Below, one piece after another: positions 1-8,359 of a stretch of 64,000 bases of DNA. Each line of letters begins with the position of its first letter. Position 1 is the stretch's first letter. The position numbers and the translations under genes are program-made. The notes beneath the pieces are model-generated. The model searched no databases and was not told the DNA's origin. It worked only from the letters and a program-made list of their open reading frames with translations. The DNA comes from an uncultured Lachnospiraceae bacterium (GTDB taxonomy: Bacteria > Bacillota > Clostridia > Lachnospirales > Lachnospiraceae), in assembly GCA_946554445.1 (NCBI GenBank), contig CAMNSD010000005.1, positions 93,669-157,668 of the forward strand, given 5' to 3'.

Positions 1-149
1 CAAAGCTGGTCAATATCAAGAATCAGGATACAGTTACCAAGGTGCTTGACATGATTCCGGATATTGTGGAGAAATTTACGGCGCCGAAGGAAGAGATGAT
101 CGAAGATGACGCGGCAGTGGATATTGCTTTCCCGGAGCAGGACAAGTAA
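1..149 (+). CDS. GerW (YtfJ)-family sporulation protein, C-terminal fragment
   Basis: Only the last 48 codons are inside the window; the frame is open from the first bases and stops at 147-149. The visible tail contains a segment of the form V-x-K-V-L-D-M-I-P-D-I-V-E-K followed by an acidic C-terminus. This resembles the end of Bacillus YtfJ/GerW, which has a similar 'KLLD.APQ..EKV' segment and a charged tail. GerW proteins are needed for germinant response or spore function. The call rests on this short segment and on memory of gene order in Lachnospiraceae, so it is tentative; the rest of the gene lies upstream of the window. Confidence 0.5.
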   Translation, partial: KLVNIKNQDTVTKVLDMIPDIVEKFTAPKEEMIEDDAAVDIAFPEQDK

Positions 150-221
150 GGTCGGGTTTCAGAATCATTTTTTGCAAAGGAACATATAGTATAGTAAAAG
201 CGTAAACAGGGATAGCAGCAT

Positions 222-362
222 ATGAAGAAAATGATCGGGTTTGTCGCCCTTTGTGTCGCCTGCGGAATGTTAGTCATGCTTTTTTTGACGAACCGGTTTG
301 TGGGACTTGTGCTGATCGTCCTGCTTATGCTGATTGGGTACAATTTTTTTTGCTGTGATTAA
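222..362 (+). CDS. Small two-helix membrane protein, function unknown
   Basis: A 46-codon frame starts at ATG 222 and stops at 360-362, between the GerW-like gene and the J-domain gene and in the same direction. The protein begins M-K-K and is almost wholly hydrophobic, with one helix at about residues 5-22 and another at 26-43, joined by a short T-N-R turn. The ribosome binding site is weak (GGGAT about 10 bases upstream). The gene is too short for family recognition. The hydrophobic, two-helix pattern and the tight fit between neighbours argue that it is real, but I do not know its function. Confidence 0.5.
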   Translation: MKKMIGFVALCVACGMLVMLFLTNRFVGLVLIVLLMLIGYNFFCCD

Positions 363-401
363 CGTCTGATACCGGACGCATCTGATATGATAAGGAGTAC
401 T

Positions 402-941
402 ATGGAAAAATTTGAGGAGATACTGGTGCACGGCTCCGAAGATGAACTGCAGGAGTTGAAGTCCTGGCTTTTTCGGGAGAATATCCGTCTTGCAACGGCC
501 GCGAAAGAACTGGAGAATATGCAGGAGAAGTTTCTGCAGGAAAAGGTGCAGTTTCAGGAAGAAATGAAGGTTTTAAACCGTAAGATATCCAGTGAACAAC
601 AGCGGCTGAAAGAAGACAGCCAGTTTTTTGCAAAGAAACTGGAGATTTTGCAGAATGGGTTCCAGCAGCTTGATATCGACCGCAGGCGTCTTGACAAGGA
701 ATGGGCCAGGCTTGCGGCGGAAAAAGAATTTTTGGAGGAGCACAGTGTATACGAGGGGATATCGGAGGTGTCCGTGTTTTTCCATGGAGTGAAAAATCCT
801 CTGACGCTTAAGAAACGTTATAAGGATCTGACAAAGATTTTTCATCCGGACAACCTGGCTGGAGATACGGAGATCATTCAGAGGATCAACAGGGAGTACG
901 AGAATCTGAAGAGAGAGTATGAGGGATTTAAACAGGCATAA
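402..941 (+). CDS. Coiled-coil J-domain (DnaJ-like) protein
   Basis: This 179-residue protein has a long N-terminal coiled coil (about residues 10-110, rich in E, K, Q and L) and a C-terminal J-domain-like segment. The HPD signature is visible in 'FHPDN', preceded by a basic helix (LKKRYKDLTKI), as in helix II of J domains. HPD motifs stimulate Hsp70/DnaK ATPase, so a role as a DnaK co-chaperone or adaptor is inferred. The start at 402 is preferred to the in-frame ATG at 387 because AAGGAG (392-397) is correctly spaced from 402 and lies inside the longer version. The partner brought by the coiled coil is unknown. Confidence 0.75.
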   Translation: MEKFEEILVHGSEDELQELKSWLFRENIRLATAAKELENMQEKFLQEKVQFQEEMKVLNRKISSEQQRLKEDSQFFAKKLEILQNGFQQLDIDRRRLDKEWARLAAEKEFLEEHSVYEGISEVSVFFHGVKNPLTLKKRYKDLTKIFHPDNLAGDTEIIQRINREYENLKREYEGFKQA

Positions 942-945
942 AAAA

Positions 946-1003
946 ATCGAGCAAAGCTCGATTACGAGATCCGCTCCGCGGACTCGGATAATCGGATAAG
1001 CGG
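946..1003. repeat. Dispersed two-hairpin repeat, copy R1
   Basis: Two adjacent hairpins follow the J-domain gene. The first is ATCGAGC / GCTCGAT with loop AAA (946-962). The second has outer arm CGAG/CTCG and inner arm TCCGC/GCGGA with loop TCC and one unpaired A (965-987). The flank GGATAAGCG after it recurs, inverted, in copies R4 and R8. Confidence 0.8.
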
Positions 1004-1050
1004 AAGAATAAGACTTGCTTCGTAGCTGTGGATAAGTGGAAGGAATATAA

Positions 1051-1078
1051 AAAGACCAGTCCGGACGGATTGGTCTTT
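1051..1078 (-). terminator. Rho-independent terminator of rpmB
   Basis: The stem is AAAGACCA / TGGTCTTT with a nested TCCG/CGGA pair; on the minus strand it runs into TTTTT, about 30 bases after the rpmB stop. On the plus strand it may also stop reading from the J-domain gene. Confidence 0.8.
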
Positions 1079-1105
1079 CGTACATTTGTTATCAGATTAC
1101 GAAGA

Positions 1106-1291
1106 TTAGGCGCGCTCTACCTTGCCAGATCTTAAACAACGTGTACATACGTGCAGTCTTTTGCTAGCGCCATTTACTTTACATTTCACATTCTGGATAT
1201 TGGAATTCCAAATTCTGTTAGATCTTCTATGAGAATGGCTTACGTTATTTCCGAAATGAGCGCCCTTACCACAAATATCACATTTAGCCAT
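1106..1291 (-). CDS. rpmB: 50S ribosomal protein L28
   Basis: This 61-residue basic protein is a full-length bacterial L28. It starts M-A-K-C-D-I-C-G-K and has a second cysteine pair (C-T-R-C-L-R-S-G-K) near the end. The two C-x2-C pairs mark the zinc-binding form of L28. The N-terminal 'G-N-N-V-S-H-S-H-R-R-S-N-R' is the family signature. A strong GGAGG lies 7 bases before the ATG. The gene stands alone on the minus strand, with its own terminator at 1051-1078, and is divergent from asp23. Confidence 0.97.
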   Translation of the reverse strand: MAKCDICGKGAHFGNNVSHSHRRSNRIWNSNIQNVKCKVNGASKRLHVCTRCLRSGKVERA

Positions 1292-1329
1292 CTTTGCACC
1301 TCCTCACGATTCTTGGTTATGTCTTATGC

Positions 1330-1419
1330 CCGAGGCCGCGGAGCGAATCTCACAATTGAGAAATTTCCCGGTTATTTTCCGAGGCCGCGAAGCGGAGCTC
1401 GAATCGAGCAACGCTCGAT
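1330..1419. repeat. Dispersed hairpin repeat, copy R2 (degenerate double)
   Basis: This sits in the rpmB/asp23 divergent gap. A damaged GC-rich hairpin (1330-1351) precedes an intact one with outer arm CGAG/CTCG and inner arm CCGC/GCGG, loop GAA (1379-1401). That is followed by ATCGAGC / GCTCGAT with loop AAC (1403-1419), the same second hairpin as in R1. The rest of the 1292-1588 gap is AT-rich leader with no credible gene. Confidence 0.75.
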
Positions 1420-1588
1420 TTATGCAACATTTGTATAATAGCAGAAAGCAGAACATAATGCAAGCATTAATTACATATTTTGGGCATAAAATTTATGCTG
1501 TTGGTAAATATAGTATATTTTTTGTTTCATTTTTTGGTATATCGGGTTATAATAGCAATATATGTTTAGAATAATAAGGAGGTAATCT

Positions 1589-1948
1589 ATGAAAGTCTCT
1601 TCGATGGACACCCATATGGGGAATATTTCTATTGATCAGGAAGTGATAGCCCAGTATGCGGGTACTGTGGCGATGGAATGTTTCGGTGTGGTCGGCATGG
1701 CCAGTATGAGCGTCAAGGATGGTCTGGTCAAATTATTAAAAAAGGACAGTATGACCAGGGGAATCCAGGTCTTTTTAAACAATAACAAACTGACGCTTAA
1801 CTTTCATATCATCGTCTCATACGGTGTGAGTATTCTGGCAGTGGCGGACAATCTGATCGACAGTGTCAAATATAAGGTGGAAGAGTTTACCGGGATTGAA
1901 ATAGAAAAGATTAACATCTTCGTAGAAGGTGTAAAAGTAATTGACTAA
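1589..1948 (+). CDS. Asp23/Gls24 family envelope stress protein
   Basis: This 119-residue protein has the Asp23 core: 'G-N-I-S-I-D-Q-E-V-I-A-Q-Y-A-G', then 'G-V-V-G-M-A-S', and a C-terminal 'V-K-Y-K-V-E-E-F-T-G-I-E-I-E-K-I-N-I-F-V-E-G'. Asp23 proteins form filaments at the membrane or respond to alkaline and envelope stress. In many Firmicutes an asp23 copy (YloU) precedes the DAK-domain gene, exactly as here. GGAGG is well placed before the ATG, and TATAAT at 1548-1553 may be its -10 box. The gene slightly precedes fakA, with a gap of 16 bases, so they are probably one operon. Confidence 0.92.
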   Translation: MKVSSMDTHMGNISIDQEVIAQYAGTVAMECFGVVGMASMSVKDGLVKLLKKDSMTRGIQVFLNNNKLTLNFHIIVSYGVSILAVADNLIDSVKYKVEEFTGIEIEKINIFVEGVKVID

Positions 1949-1964
1949 AGGGAGGAGCAATAAG

Positions 1965-3653
1965 GTGGATTCAAATACAATAGATGCCAAGTTGATGGCG
2001 AAAATGTTCCTGGCAGGCGCGAAGAATCTTGAAAGTAAAAAGGAATGGATCAATGAATTGAATGTATTCCCGGTGCCGGACGGCGATACGGGCACCAATA
2101 TGACGTTGACGATCATGTCTGCGGCCAGGGAGGTTTCTGCACTGTACGATATGGGAGATATCGATATGGTATCTTTGTGCAAGGCAATCTCTTCCGGTTC
2201 CCTGCGGGGCGCCAGAGGTAATTCCGGCGTGATCCTGTCCCAGCTTTTCCGAGGGTTTACCAAAGGGGTAAAAGAGTGTCAGGAGATTACGATTCCGGTG
2301 CTTGCGTCAGCCTTTGAGAAAGCGGTAGAGACAGCATATAAAGCTGTTATGAAGCCCAAGGAGGGCACAATCCTCACCGTGGCCAAAGGCGGTGCCGTGA
2401 AGGCGAGAGAACTTGCGGATGCGGGGGTAACAGATCTTTCAGAGTTTTTATCCCAGGTGATTGCCCATGCGGATGAAGTGTTGGAGCAGACACCGGAACT
2501 TTTGCCGGTCTTAAAGCAGGCGGGTGTTGTTGACTCTGGCGGTCAAGGCTTGATGCAGGTATTGAAAGGCGCTTATGACGCTTATCTCGGCAAGGAGATT
2601 GATCTGACGCTTGACAAGACAGGCGCCGTTGCTGCGGCGACCAAGTCTGGGACGCCCAATTTTGAGGCGCAGGCCAATGCAGATATTAAGTTCGGCTACT
2701 GTACCGAATTTATCATTATGCTGAATAAGGTGTTTAATATTAAGACGGAGATGGACTTTAAGGCTTATCTGGAGTCAATCGGTGATTCTATCGTGGTAGT
2801 AGCGGATGAGGACGTGGTAAAGGTGCACGTACATACCAACGATCCTGGTCTGGCGATCCAGAAGGCGTTGAAATACGGTGCATTATCCAATATGAAGATT
2901 GATAATATGCGGCTGGAACATCAGGAGAAGTTGTTTAAACTTTCCCAGAAAGAAGAGCCGAAACAGGAAGAAGACGATCTTCCGGGACCAAAGAAGGATG
3001 TCGGTTTTATTGCGGTATCCGTGGGAGACGGTATCGGGGAGATCTTCAAAGGTCTTGGCGTTGACTATATCATTGAGGGCGGTCAGACCATGAATCCCAG
3101 CACGGAAGATATGTTAAATGCTATTGATAAAGTGAATGCGGATCATGTTTTCATCCTTCCCAACAATAAGAATATCATTCTGGCGGCCAACCAGGCCCAG
3201 TCCCTGGTGAAGGATAAGGATATTGTGGTCATTCCTACCAAAACAGTGCCGCAGGGCATTACGGCTGTGATCAACTATGTGCCGGATCTTTCGGTGGAAG
3301 AGAATACCGCCGCTATGATGGAAGAGATGAAAGGTGTGGCCACCGGTCAGGTTACCTATGCGGTAAGAGATACGAATATTGACGGTCAGGAGATTAAACA
3401 GGGCGATTTCATGGGCCTTGGAGATAAGGGCATTCTCTCTGTGGGAACGGCAATCTCCAGCGTTACGCTAAACATGGTGGAAGCTATGGTGACGGAAGAG
3501 ATGGAACTGATCAGTATCTATTATGGCGCAGAGATCACGGAGGAAGACGCTGAGAAGCTGCGGGAACAGATTGAAGAGAAATTCCCAGATTGTGATATTG
3601 AGTTACAGTATGGCGGTCAGCCAATCTATTATTATATCGTATCGGCGGAATAG
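1965..3653 (+). CDS. fakA: Fatty acid kinase, ATP-binding subunit FakA (DAK2 domain)
   Basis: FakA phosphorylates fatty acids presented by FakB (DegV) proteins, feeding exogenous fatty acids into phospholipid synthesis. The 562-residue protein has the N-terminal DAK2 kinase fold with the Mg-ATP motif 'P-D-G-D-T-G-T-N' at residues 38-45 and 'G-A-R-G-N-S-G-V-I' further on. A middle and a C-terminal domain follow, giving the usual YloV length. I choose GTG 1965 because GGAGGAG (1951-1957) is 7 bases upstream; the longer TTG start at 1941 would overlap asp23 and place the Shine-Dalgarno inside the gene. A DegV gene at 5868 may supply the FakB partner. Confidence 0.93.
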   Translation: MDSNTIDAKLMAKMFLAGAKNLESKKEWINELNVFPVPDGDTGTNMTLTIMSAAREVSALYDMGDIDMVSLCKAISSGSLRGARGNSGVILSQLFRGFTKGVKECQEITIPVLASAFEKAVETAYKAVMKPKEGTILTVAKGGAVKARELADAGVTDLSEFLSQVIAHADEVLEQTPELLPVLKQAGVVDSGGQGLMQVLKGAYDAYLGKEIDLTLDKTGAVAAATKSGTPNFEAQANADIKFGYCTEFIIMLNKVFNIKTEMDFKAYLESIGDSIVVVADEDVVKVHVHTNDPGLAIQKALKYGALSNMKIDNMRLEHQEKLFKLSQKEEPKQEEDDLPGPKKDVGFIAVSVGDGIGEIFKGLGVDYIIEGGQTMNPSTEDMLNAIDKVNADHVFILPNNKNIILAANQAQSLVKDKDIVVIPTKTVPQGITAVINYVPDLSVEENTAAMMEEMKGVATGQVTYAVRDTNIDGQEIKQGDFMGLGDKGILSVGTAISSVTLNMVEAMVTEEMELISIYYGAEITEEDAEKLREQIEEKFPDCDIELQYGGQPIYYYIVSAE

Positions 3654-3725
3654 AACCCGATTATAGTGAATTGACTATTTTATAAAATAATAATTTCAGG
3701 TGGTCAAATATGTAGCGATTAGCAA

Positions 3726-3756
3726 AGGCAGCGGACATTTTGTCTGCTGTCTTTTT
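3726..3756 (+). terminator. Terminator of asp23-fakA
   Basis: An 11-bp stem (AGGCAGCGGAC / GTCTGCTGTCT, two G-T pairs) with a 5-base loop and TTTTT lies between fakA and recG, just before the recG ribosome binding site. Confidence 0.8.
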
Positions 3757-3767
3757 AGGGAGTGTTT

Positions 3768-5813
3768 ATGGATATCAAGTCGCTTAAGGGTGTCGGGGAG
3801 AAAACGGCCGGCCTGTTTCAAAAATTGTATATCACAACAGCGGAAGAATTGGTGCGCTATTATCCTAGGGATTATGAACAGTTTACTAGACCTGTTTCCC
3901 CGGAAAAAGCGCCTTTGGGGGAAATAACGGCTGTGGTCGGGCAGATTGGGGGAAATGTTTCCACCAGGCATGTGAAAGGTCTGAGCATCACGGTTTTTGA
4001 GGCAGTCTGTGACGGCATCCAGGTGCATATGACCTATTTTAACATGCCTTATTTAAAAAATAGTCTAAAGAGGGGCATTCCATATATCTTTCGCGGAAGA
4101 TTGCAGCGAAAGGGTACCCATTACGTGATGGAACAGGGTAAGATTTATAAACCGGAAGAGTATATGGCGCTTGTGGACCATCTATTGCCTCTATATTCCA
4201 CTACCAAAGGGCTTACCAACAATGCCATCACCAAGGCAATGCGGCAAGCGATTTCCCTAGTGGATTTGTCTGTGGATTTTTTGCCGGATGAGATCCGGCA
4301 GGCACAGGGCTTTTGTTCCCTGGAAGAGGCTGTGAAGCAGATGCACTTTCCGACAGACCGGGAGACCTTGGTGAAAGCCAGGGAGAGACTGGTATTTGAT
4401 GAGTTCTTTCGTTTTATTCTGGTACTTCGCAGGATGCGGGATACCAGTGAGCAGACAAAGAACGCCCATCCCATGATTGAGGTGGCGCAGACCGGCCGTC
4501 TGATAGAAGCTCTGCCATATCGGCTCACCGATGCCCAGATGAGGGTGTGGGGAGAAATCCAGGCTGACTTAACATCAGAGCGTACCATGAATCGGCTGAT
4601 TCAAGGCGACGTGGGATCCGGTAAGACGATCCTGGCTTTCCTTTCCCTGCTCATGTGTGTGGCCAACGGCTATCAGGGAGCTATGATGGCACCCACCGAA
4701 GTGCTTGCCAGACAGCATTATGAGACATTGTTGGAAATGAAGAAGAAATATCGGCTGCAGATGCATCCGGTGCTTTTGACAGGCTCTACTTCGGCCAGGG
4801 AACGGCGGGAGATTTATGCCAAGATTGAGAGCGGGGAGGCGGATATCGTTCTGGGAACCCACGCCCTGATTCAGGAAAAAGTGGTTTATCACAATCTGGC
4901 GCTGGTGATTACGGACGAGCAGCACCGTTTTGGTGTCAGACAGCGGGAGAGTCTGATGCAGAAAGGCAATACCGTACATGTTCTGGTGATGAGTGCAACA
5001 CCCATTCCCAGGACGCTGGCGATCATTCTTTACGGAGATTTACATATTTCCGTTTTGGATGAACTGCCAGCGGACAGGCTTCCTATTAAAAACTGTGTGG
5101 TGAACACTTCCTATCGACAGACCGCTTATAAATTTATTGAAAAAGAAGTGGCTGCGGGCAGACAGGTATATGTGATCTGTCCCATGGTGGAAGAGGGAGA
5201 AATGGAAGAATTGGAGGATGTGGGTTCTTATACCATGAAACTGCGTCAGGCTCTTTCTCCTTCCATTCAGATTGCCTCCCTGCATGGTCGTATGAAAGCA
5301 GCTGAGAAGAATCGAATTATGGAAGAATTTGGCGCGCATCATATTGATGTGCTGGTATCTACCACTGTCATAGAGGTGGGCATCAATGTGCCAAACGCCA
5401 CGGTGATGATGGTGGAGAATGCAGAGCGGTTCGGGCTGGCACAGCTGCACCAGCTGCGCGGACGCGTGGGGCGTGGCGACAAACAGTCTTATTGTATTTT
5501 TATCAGTAAGTCTGAACGGCCGGAGACCATGAAACGATTAAAAATATTGAATGAGTCCAATGATGGTTTCTATATTGCCAGTCAGGATTTGGCCTTGCGC
5601 GGTCCGGGAGATCTTTTTGGAATCCGGCAAAGCGGTGATCTTCGATTTGTGCTGGGGGATATTTACCAGGATGCAGCGCTCTTACAGTGTGCCAGCGATT
5701 GGGCTGACAGGATTTTGATGGAAGATCCGGAATTGTCCGGGGAGAAATATCAGGTTTTGCGGGAGCGTTTGACGAAGGATATGATAAATGAGGTTGACTT
5801 TAGGACTATCTGA
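3768..5813 (+). CDS. recG: ATP-dependent DNA helicase RecG
   Basis: RecG remodels stalled replication forks and Holliday junctions. The 681-residue protein is full length. An N-terminal wedge/OB domain (about 1-230) is followed by a helicase core with Walker A 'G-D-V-G-S-G-K-T' near residue 282, 'D-E-Q-H-R-F-G' near 382, 'M-S-A-T-P-I-P-R-T', and motif VI 'Q-L-R-G-R-V-G-R-G'. The 'A-L-R-G-P-G-D-L-F-G-I-R-Q-S-G' near the end is the RecG TRG-type region. ATG 3768 is used because AGGGAG ends just before it; the GTG at 3762 lies inside that site. It follows a terminator, so it has its own promoter or depends on read-through. Confidence 0.97.
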   Translation: MDIKSLKGVGEKTAGLFQKLYITTAEELVRYYPRDYEQFTRPVSPEKAPLGEITAVVGQIGGNVSTRHVKGLSITVFEAVCDGIQVHMTYFNMPYLKNSLKRGIPYIFRGRLQRKGTHYVMEQGKIYKPEEYMALVDHLLPLYSTTKGLTNNAITKAMRQAISLVDLSVDFLPDEIRQAQGFCSLEEAVKQMHFPTDRETLVKARERLVFDEFFRFILVLRRMRDTSEQTKNAHPMIEVAQTGRLIEALPYRLTDAQMRVWGEIQADLTSERTMNRLIQGDVGSGKTILAFLSLLMCVANGYQGAMMAPTEVLARQHYETLLEMKKKYRLQMHPVLLTGSTSARERREIYAKIESGEADIVLGTHALIQEKVVYHNLALVITDEQHRFGVRQRESLMQKGNTVHVLVMSATPIPRTLAIILYGDLHISVLDELPADRLPIKNCVVNTSYRQTAYKFIEKEVAAGRQVYVICPMVEEGEMEELEDVGSYTMKLRQALSPSIQIASLHGRMKAAEKNRIMEEFGAHHIDVLVSTTVIEVGINVPNATVMMVENAERFGLAQLHQLRGRVGRGDKQSYCIFISKSERPETMKRLKILNESNDGFYIASQDLALRGPGDLFGIRQSGDLRFVLGDIYQDAALLQCASDWADRILMEDPELSGEKYQVLRERLTKDMINEVDFRTI

Positions 5814-5867
5814 CAGTAAGATTATTAAGATAGGATATTTTAGAGAAAATGGGAGAAATGTATCTTT

Positions 5868-6731
5868 ATGGCTAAGAAAATTGCAGTCATCACTGACAGT
5901 AACAGCGGTATAACCCAGTCCCAGGCAAAAGAGTATGGCATTTATGTGCTGCCTATGCCTTTTATGATTGATGATGAGACATTTTATGAAGATATCACAC
6001 TTACACAGGATGCTTTTTATGAGCGGCTGTCCAGTGGTGCGGATGTGATCACGAGTCAGCCCAGCCCCGATTCCATCTTAAAATTGTGGGATGAGGTGCT
6101 GGAAGAGTATGATGAGATTGTGCATATCCCTATGTCCAGCGGCTTGAGCGGTTCCTGTCAGAGTGCTATGATGCTTGCGGAGGATTATGACGGGAGAGTG
6201 CAGGTGGTGAATAATCAGCGCATTTCCGTGACACAGAGACAGTCGGCAATGGATGCGTTAGTGCTGATAGAGCGTGGTATGGATGCTGCGCAGATTAAAC
6301 AGTTTTTGGAGGAAGATAAATTCAATTCCAGTATTTATATTATGCTGGACACCTTATATTATTTGAAAAAGGGCGGCAGGATTACGCCGGCCGCTGCGGC
6401 TTTGGGAACGATTCTACGTTTAAAGCCGGTGCTGCAGATTCAGGGAGATAAATTGGACGCCTTTGCCAAGGCCAGGACCGTGTCACAGGGAAAGTCTTTG
6501 ATGATCAATGCTATCCGGGGCGATATGGAAAAGAGATTTGGCGGCGCTTCGGCGGATAATATTTGGCTGCAGATAGCGTACACTTATGATCTGGACGCGG
6601 CCAAACAACTCAAAAAAGAGGTCTTGGAGGCATTCCCCGGATTTGATGTGCATATGGATCCGTTGTCATTGAGCGTGGCTTGTCATATCGGACCGGGCGC
6701 GTTGGCAGTGGCGTGCTGTAAGAAAATATAG
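5868..6731 (+). CDS. DegV family fatty-acid-binding protein (FakB)
   Basis: DegV/FakB proteins bind a fatty acid and hand it to FakA for phosphorylation. This 287-residue protein has the typical start 'K-I-A-V-I-T-D-S-N-S-G-I', the 'T-S-Q-P-S-P' motif (residues 62-67) that grips the carboxylate, and 'S-S-G-L-S-G-S' at 90-96. Length and fold features match the family throughout, with no lesions. It is in the same direction as fakA but separated from it by recG. The specific fatty acid cannot be told from sequence. Confidence 0.92.
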   Translation: MAKKIAVITDSNSGITQSQAKEYGIYVLPMPFMIDDETFYEDITLTQDAFYERLSSGADVITSQPSPDSILKLWDEVLEEYDEIVHIPMSSGLSGSCQSAMMLAEDYDGRVQVVNNQRISVTQRQSAMDALVLIERGMDAAQIKQFLEEDKFNSSIYIMLDTLYYLKKGGRITPAAAALGTILRLKPVLQIQGDKLDAFAKARTVSQGKSLMINAIRGDMEKRFGGASADNIWLQIAYTYDLDAAKQLKKEVLEAFPGFDVHMDPLSLSVACHIGPGALAVACCKKI

Positions 6732-6773
6732 GCAATACGAAAATTCCTATATAAGAACATAAATCCAGAACAC

Positions 6774-6804
6774 AAACCCGGAAGTAGGTATCACTGCCGG
6801 GTTT
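6774..6804 (+). terminator. Probable terminator after degV
   Basis: The stem AAACCCGG / CCGGGTTT encloses an inner AGT/ACT pair. The T-run is short (TTTT), so efficiency is uncertain. Confidence 0.55.
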
Positions 6805-6836
6805 TGCTGTGAAAGAGGAAAGGTTTAACAGATAAA

Positions 6837-8264
6837 ATGACAAGATACACATCGACGGATGATGTGCAGGAAGAGAACCTGCAAAAAGAATATATGGAGA
6901 AAGCGGCCACATATGTGTCGGCGCTTCGGCAAGAGTTAGGGCGGGCACCGCAGGGGTGTGTAGTTACCTTTGGATGTCAGATGAATGCCAGGGATTCGGA
7001 GAAGCTGTCAGGAATTCTCACGGAGATTGGCTATGAACTCACGGAATCGGAGGAGAAAGCCGATCTGGTGCTGTACAACACATGTACGGTGCGCGATAAT
7101 GCGAACCAGCGGGTGTATGGGAGGCTGGGATATTTAAACAGTCTGAAAAAAAAGAAACCGCATATGCGGGTTGTCTTGTGCGGCTGTATGATGCAGGAAG
7201 CCCTTGTGATAGAGAAAATCCGCAAAAGTTATCGGTTTGTGGATCTGATCTTTGGCACACACAATATTTTTAAATTTGCCCAGCTTTTGGTGAACATGTA
7301 TGAACATCAGGAGATGGTCGTGGATATCTGGCAGGAGACGGACCAGATTGTGGAGAAATTGCCGGTGAACCGTAAATATTTCTATAAATCTGGCATTAAT
7401 ATTATGTTTGGCTGTAATAATTTCTGCAGTTACTGTATCGTGCCTTATGTGCGGGGGCGTGAGAGAAGCAGGGATCCGAAGGAGATCATCAGAGAGATTG
7501 AACAGCTGGTAGAGGACGGCGTGGTGGAGATCATGCTTCTGGGACAAAATGTCAATTCCTATGGAAAAAATTTGGAACATCCCATTACTTTCGCGACACT
7601 TTTGCGAGAGGTGGAAAAGATAGAAGGACTGAAAAGAATCCGCTTTATGACATCCCATCCTAAGGATCTGTCGGATGAACTGATTGAGGTGATGCGTGAT
7701 TCCCAAAAAATCTGCAGACACTTACATCTGCCCGTACAGGCTGGATCTGATCGGATTTTACAGGCCATGAACAGAAGATATACGAAGGAACAGTATCTGG
7801 CACTGGTAGAGAAGATTAAGAAGGCAATCCCCGATATTGCCATTACCACGGATATTATTGTAGGATTTCCGGGAGAAACCCTTGCGGACGTGGAGGAGAC
7901 CATTGACGTGGTGCGTAAGGTACAGTATGATAACGCCTTTACATTTATTTATTCCAAAAGAACCGGAACCCCGGCGGCGGCCATGGAGGATCAGGTGCCG
8001 GAAGAGGTGGTTAGAGAGGGGTTTGACAAATTGTTAAAGGTGGTGCAGGATACGGCCAGGGAGCGGGCCGCCTTGTTGCAGGGAAAGGTAATGGAAGCAC
8101 TGGTGGAGGATGTAAACGAGCAGGACGCATCGTTGATGACCGGCAGACTGTCCAACAATATGCTGGTGCATTTTCCGGCGAATGTGTCTATGATCGGCAG
8201 ATTGGTGCAGGTATCGCTGGATACCTGTCACGGATTTTATTATACGGGACATATAGTAGACTGA
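6837..8264 (+). CDS. miaB: tRNA-2-methylthio-N6-dimethylallyladenosine synthase MiaB
   Basis: MiaB adds the methylthio group to i6A37 of tRNAs, after MiaA (13015) has made i6A. The 475-residue protein has the three domains in order. The UPF0004 domain carries cysteines in 'G-C-Q-M-N' (C47), 'N-T-C-T-V-R' (C83) and 'C-G-C-M-M-Q' (C117), which bind the auxiliary cluster. The radical-SAM motif is 'C-N-N-F-C-S-Y-C' near residue 193, followed by 'V-P-Y-V-R-G-R-E-R-S-R', and a TRAM domain ends the protein. AGGAAAGG lies about 13 bases upstream of the ATG, slightly far. The 'G-R-E-R-S-R' favours MiaB over MtaB or RimO. Confidence 0.95.
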   Translation: MTRYTSTDDVQEENLQKEYMEKAATYVSALRQELGRAPQGCVVTFGCQMNARDSEKLSGILTEIGYELTESEEKADLVLYNTCTVRDNANQRVYGRLGYLNSLKKKKPHMRVVLCGCMMQEALVIEKIRKSYRFVDLIFGTHNIFKFAQLLVNMYEHQEMVVDIWQETDQIVEKLPVNRKYFYKSGINIMFGCNNFCSYCIVPYVRGRERSRDPKEIIREIEQLVEDGVVEIMLLGQNVNSYGKNLEHPITFATLLREVEKIEGLKRIRFMTSHPKDLSDELIEVMRDSQKICRHLHLPVQAGSDRILQAMNRRYTKEQYLALVEKIKKAIPDIAITTDIIVGFPGETLADVEETIDVVRKVQYDNAFTFIYSKRTGTPAAAMEDQVPEEVVREGFDKLLKVVQDTARERAALLQGKVMEALVEDVNEQDASLMTGRLSNNMLVHFPANVSMIGRLVQVSLDTCHGFYYTGHIVD

Positions 8265-8359
8265 CTAGGTCAGTCGATACATTGAAAGTCACAAGCTGGA
8301 TGATTGTTTCGGCGGATTGATTGTAGTACAAGAGATTAGAAGAAAGATGGTTAAGACGT

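Noticed and set aside
573..1085. 170-codon open frame opposite the J-domain gene
   Set aside because: It is antisense to a clear gene with a good start and passes through repeat R1 and the rpmB terminator.
1326..1574. 82-codon open frame in the rpmB-asp23 gap
   Set aside because: It is built largely from repeat R2 and AT-rich promoter sequence, has no ribosome binding site and no protein-like composition.
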